A stretch of DNA of 9,041 bases from an uncultured Geobacteraceae bacterium (GTDB lineage: Bacteria > Desulfobacterota > Desulfuromonadia > Geobacterales > Pseudopelobacteraceae), in NCBI GenBank assembly GCA_903879825.1, contig CAIRND010000375.1:1-9041 (forward strand), read 5' to 3'. Under the pieces are notes generated by a model, which was not told the DNA's origin, ran no database searches, and saw only the letters and a list, made by a program, of their open reading frames with translations. Position 1 is the first letter of the stretch; the number at the start of each line of letters is the position of its first letter. Position numbers and translations under genes: made by a program. Positions 6,958 to 9,041 of this stretch are shown here, piece after piece.

Positions 6958-6972
6958 GTGGTATAGTACCAC
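6958..6972. repeat. Perfect palindrome GTGGTA-TAG-TACCAC between divergent genes, likely operator
   Basis: Six-base arms with a 3-base centre cover the probable extended -10 (TGGTATAGT) of the rightward gene and abut the -35 of the leftward ligase promoter. The TGGT...ACCA symmetry recalls operators of GntR/FadR-type fatty-acid regulators. However, the canonical E. coli FadR half-site spacing is TGGT-N3-ACCA, and here it is N5, so the assignment is only a suggestion. No regulator of that kind is encoded in the window. Confidence 0.5.
6959..6967 (+). promoter_or_regulatory. Extended -10 promoter candidate of the DUF294-like gene
   Basis: TGGTATAGT is an extended -10 element: TG, one base, then TATAGT (6962-6967), matching TATAAT at 5 of 6. 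No good -35 lies 16-18 bp upstream, as is common for extended -10 promoters. Transcription would start near 6974, about 38 bases before the gene. Confidence 0.4.
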
Positions 6973-6973
6973 C

Positions 6974-7015
6974 ATGTATCAGGCAGTTCCGCTGTATGGA
7001 GTTCACAATATATGA
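6974..7015 (+). CDS. Possible 13-codon leader peptide, low confidence
   Basis: ATG at 6974 opens a 13-residue frame, MYQAVPLYGVHNI, ending with a TGA that overlaps the ATG of the next gene (ATGA at 7012-7015). The frame has no Shine-Dalgarno sequence. The predicted transcription start falls at or near its ATG, so it could be translated as a leaderless frame coupled to the gene below. It may equally be chance, because a frame this short often occurs at random. Confidence 0.15.
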   Translation: MYQAVPLYGVHNI

Positions 7016-8217
7016 CTATGATGACAGCATACTCTCTCCCACAAACATTACCCGCAGTGACCGAAATTACGCGCTATTGTCAGGTTGAGGATATCGAACC
7101 GTTTCTGCGCATGATTTTGACATCGGTGAAATCAGATCATGACCGTATTGCCAACTGGAGAACGGAAAGTGATCGGCTTGTTTCGTCCATAGAAACGACG
7201 AGTGGACCTGCACTTAAAACAATTCATGAGAGTCTCAACCAGCTAGAGTTAGACCTTTTTTTACTTGCCCCCTCCGTAGAAGAGTTACACCGTTCATGTA
7301 CCCACTATCGCGATCTTCTTGCCTGCCGTGTCATGCAGTTAGTTTTTACCGAGCTTGATGAGGCTGGTTTTGTGCGCCCGGCGGTGCCATTTGCACTTAT
7401 CAGCATGGGAAGTGACGGGCGGGAAGAACAGACTCTTATTACAGATCAGGATAACATGATTGTCTATGGTGACGGAGGTGGTGATGAGGCTGATGCCTAC
7501 TTTATAGAATTCTCAACCCGCTTGGTTGACCACCTGGAAGAGGCAGGTTTCATGCGCTGCACGGGCGATATTATGCCAACCAATCAGACCTGGCGCGGTT
7601 CTTTCAGTCAATGGCGTAAGCGTCTCTTTTCCATAGTCAGGTATGAAGTAGAGGATATCGGCAAAAACATCATGGATTTGATCGTGATGTCAGATGCACG
7701 CTTTGTCGCAGGTGATCAGAAACTTGCCTCCGCATTAATAGACATGATCAGAGACATGGAACGTGATCATTTCCAGGTTCTATGGGGAATGGCAAAGGCT
7801 GCGACAGAAATGCAGCTGGCCCTTGGCTTTATGAAGCGTATCTGGACCGAAGGAAGCGGTGAACACAAGGGTGAATTTAACATCAAATTGCTGGCATGGG
7901 CTCCATTGGTTATGAATATCCGTATTCTGTCCATTAGCCAGAGTATCCCGGCAACCAGTACGTTGGGACGTATTTCACGGCTTGAGGCAGAAGGGAGTTT
8001 TTCCGCATCCTTTGCCCGTGATCTCGTCGAAGCCTACCACGTCCTCACTAAACAGCGTATTCTGACACAGATAAAGGCACTGAAAGGAATACAGAGCGAT
8101 TCGTACTATCTCAATCCCTACCAACTTTCGGCTGCGGAACGTGAACAAATCCGCCACGCCATGACCAAAATTGAAGAGCTTCAAAAAATCATTCATACCA
8201 ATTTTCATATTGTGTAG
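7012..8217 (+). CDS. DUF294-type nucleotidyltransferase-like protein without CBS or cyclic-nucleotide domains
   Basis: This 401-residue soluble protein has an alpha-helical N-terminal part (about 15-115). A nucleotidyltransferase-like core follows, with GSDGREEQ (133-140) and D145/D147 in TDQDNMIVY. This is the G-S-x-x-R-x-E...D-x-D pattern of the DUF294/GlnD-like branch of the polymerase-beta superfamily. The remainder, including PTNQTWRGSFSQW (189-201) and the helical tail from about 245, matches the style of the DUF294 C-terminal substrate-binding domain. Known members often carry N-terminal cyclic-nucleotide-binding and CBS domains, and both are absent here. The metal-binding acidic pair and the Arg are intact, so nucleotidyl transfer to a protein or small molecule is plausible but unproven. 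ATG at 7012 is chosen because GGAG lies 10 bases upstream. ATGs at 7018 and 7021 are less well spaced. It diverges from the acyl-CoA ligase across a shared palindrome and converges on nudC. Confidence 0.82.
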   Translation: MTMMTAYSLPQTLPAVTEITRYCQVEDIEPFLRMILTSVKSDHDRIANWRTESDRLVSSIETTSGPALKTIHESLNQLELDLFLLAPSVEELHRSCTHYRDLLACRVMQLVFTELDEAGFVRPAVPFALISMGSDGREEQTLITDQDNMIVYGDGGGDEADAYFIEFSTRLVDHLEEAGFMRCTGDIMPTNQTWRGSFSQWRKRLFSIVRYEVEDIGKNIMDLIVMSDARFVAGDQKLASALIDMIRDMERDHFQVLWGMAKAATEMQLALGFMKRIWTEGSGEHKGEFNIKLLAWAPLVMNIRILSISQSIPATSTLGRISRLEAEGSFSASFARDLVEAYHVLTKQRILTQIKALKGIQSDSYYLNPYQLSAAEREQIRHAMTKIEELQKIIHTNFHIV

Positions 8218-8250
8218 ATCATCACCGAGGTATTCTGCATAAATCTACAC
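8212..8250. repeat. 8-bp inverted repeat between convergent genes
   Basis: GTGTAGAT (8212-8219), containing the stop codon of the DUF294-like gene, and ATCTACAC (8243-8250) are perfect inverted copies with a 23-base loop in a 48-bp convergent gap. It could form a weak stem in either transcript. The large loop, low GC content and lack of a clear U-tract argue against an efficient intrinsic terminator. No better terminator is visible between the two genes. Confidence 0.3.
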
Positions 8251-8265
8251 GAATTTATTACCGCA

Positions 8266-9041
8266 TCAAATGTTCTTCTCATATTTTTGGTAGGTATCAA
8301 GAATCCAGCGGGATATACTTCGTTTTCCTCCCGGCGACATTGGAAGGGCATCCTCATGAAACCAACTCGCTTCAACAACTTCCACTCCATCAGGCATAAC
8401 GTCACCACCGGCATAATCAGCCAGAAATCCGATCATCTGCTGACTGGGAAAGGGCCAACACTGGCTCCCTACGTAGCGTATGTTGGTTATCTCTATCCCC
8501 GCCTCTTCACGCACCTCGCGCTGGACACATTCTTCCAGTGATTCTCCAAAATCGAGAAAGCCAGCCACCAGACTGAAGCGACCCGTATTCCAGGCGGCAT
8601 TGCGGATCAGCAGCAGATCAGAACCGCGCCTGACCAATACGATAATGCAGGGGTGAATATGAGGGAAATGTTCATCGCCGCATGACGGACAATTCTTACC
8701 CCACCCGTTCGGAATTCTGACCAACTCTCCTCCGCAGTGGGAACAGAAACGACTACGCCTCTCCCAGTGCAATATCTGGGCAGCACGGCCGGCAATAGTT
8801 GCCAGAACGTTATCCAACTGCATGTCAGGTCCTTGAAATGGCAGTGCTTCATATTCAGCAGGAATGGTAGAATCGGCAGGTATCCGCACAGACCGAAGTG
8901 GTTTCTCTTTCCAGAGACCTATTCTCAGCGGTTCAGTTGCAGAAATAAATCCATACGGAAGCGGACCTTCCGGTAACTGCTGCATCATCGTTCCTACGGT
9001 TACGATGAGGGAAGCGCCCTGCAGAATAACCCAGAATCCAG
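8266..9041 (-). CDS. nudC: NudC-type NADH pyrophosphatase / RNA-decapping Nudix hydrolase, 5' end cut by window edge
   Basis: The product hydrolyses NADH to NMNH and AMP and, in the characterised E. coli family member, removes NAD caps from RNA 5' ends. It has an N-terminal NudC region with LPEGPLPYG, a zinc ribbon CSHC...CPSC, the conserved HPCIIVLV, and a complete Nudix box (G-x5-E-x7-REV-x-EEAGI). From the ATG at 8988 the protein is 240 residues, with zinc cysteines 82, 85, 100 and 103 and the Nudix box at 143-165. The frame stays open upstream of that ATG to the window edge, adding 17 codons that read GFWVILQGASLIVTVGT. This resembles the GWWVV... N-terminus of E. coli NudC, so I take the true start to be outside the window. 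A weak AGGA before 8988 leaves an internal start possible. The family-diagnostic SQPWPFPxS appears as SQCWPFPSQ, with Pro replaced by Cys. Confidence 0.92.
   Translation of the reverse strand, partial: GFWVILQGASLIVTVGTMMQQLPEGPLPYGFISATEPLRIGLWKEKPLRSVRIPADSTIPAEYEALPFQGPDMQLDNVLATIAGRAAQILHWERRSRFCSHCGGELVRIPNGWGKNCPSCGDEHFPHIHPCIIVLVRRGSDLLLIRNAAWNTGRFSLVAGFLDFGESLEECVQREVREEAGIEITNIRYVGSQCWPFPSQQMIGFLADYAGGDVMPDGVEVVEASWFHEDALPMSPGGKRSISRWILDTYQKYEKNI

Noticed and set aside
8212..8250. Bidirectional intrinsic terminator at the DUF294/nudC convergence
   Set aside because: The stem is only 8 bp with mixed AT content, the loop is 23 bases and no clear U-tract follows, so I list it only as an inverted repeat.

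Overview
The window looks like ordinary chromosomal DNA from a Gram-negative, respiring proteobacterium. The gene set is a type II NADH dehydrogenase, a Cache-domain NtrB/NtrC-type two-component pair, an AMP-forming fatty acyl-CoA ligase and a DUF294 nucleotidyltransferase-like protein. Together with moderate base composition this suggests a Desulfuromonadales/Geobacter-like member of the former Deltaproteobacteria. That placement is inferred from gene content and style, not from a marker gene. There is no rRNA, tRNA, CRISPR array, insertion sequence or phage gene, and the sequence is densely coding.

Layout: (1) 1-1061, minus strand: the N-terminal ~353 codons of a type II NADH dehydrogenase (ndh), cut by the left window edge. 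(2) 1062-1293: a 232-bp divergent intergenic region with a good promoter for ndh, a weaker one for the plus-strand operon, and two inverted repeats. (3) 1294-5218, plus strand: a tight three-gene operon of a double-Cache membrane histidine kinase, a sigma54-activating response regulator starting on a GTG that abuts the kinase stop, and a small SAM-dependent methyltransferase one base after the regulator stop. (4) 5208-6866, minus strand: an acyl-CoA ligase whose 3' end overlaps the methyltransferase 3' end by 11 bp, so no terminator fits between them. (5) 6867-7011: a second divergent regulatory region with a perfect palindrome GTGGTA-TAG-TACCAC on the probable -10 of the rightward gene and next to the -35 of the leftward one. 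(6) 7012-8217, plus strand: a stand-alone DUF294-type nucleotidyltransferase-like protein. (7) 8266-9041, minus strand: a NudC-type NADH pyrophosphatase/RNA-decapping Nudix hydrolase. Its reading frame stays open to the right edge, so its true start is probably outside the window.

Functional reading: the kinase probably senses a small extracytoplasmic ligand through two tandem Cache folds and phosphorylates the NtrC-like regulator, which would activate sigma54 promoters. I found no convincing sigma54 (-24/-12) site in either intergenic region, so its targets are probably elsewhere. The methyltransferase is translationally tied to this pair, which is the most unusual linkage here. The acyl-CoA ligase and the DUF294 protein are divergent around one palindrome and may be co-regulated. 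I see no clear-cut novel system. The best candidates for follow-up are the kinase/regulator/methyltransferase operon and the ligase/DUF294 pair.
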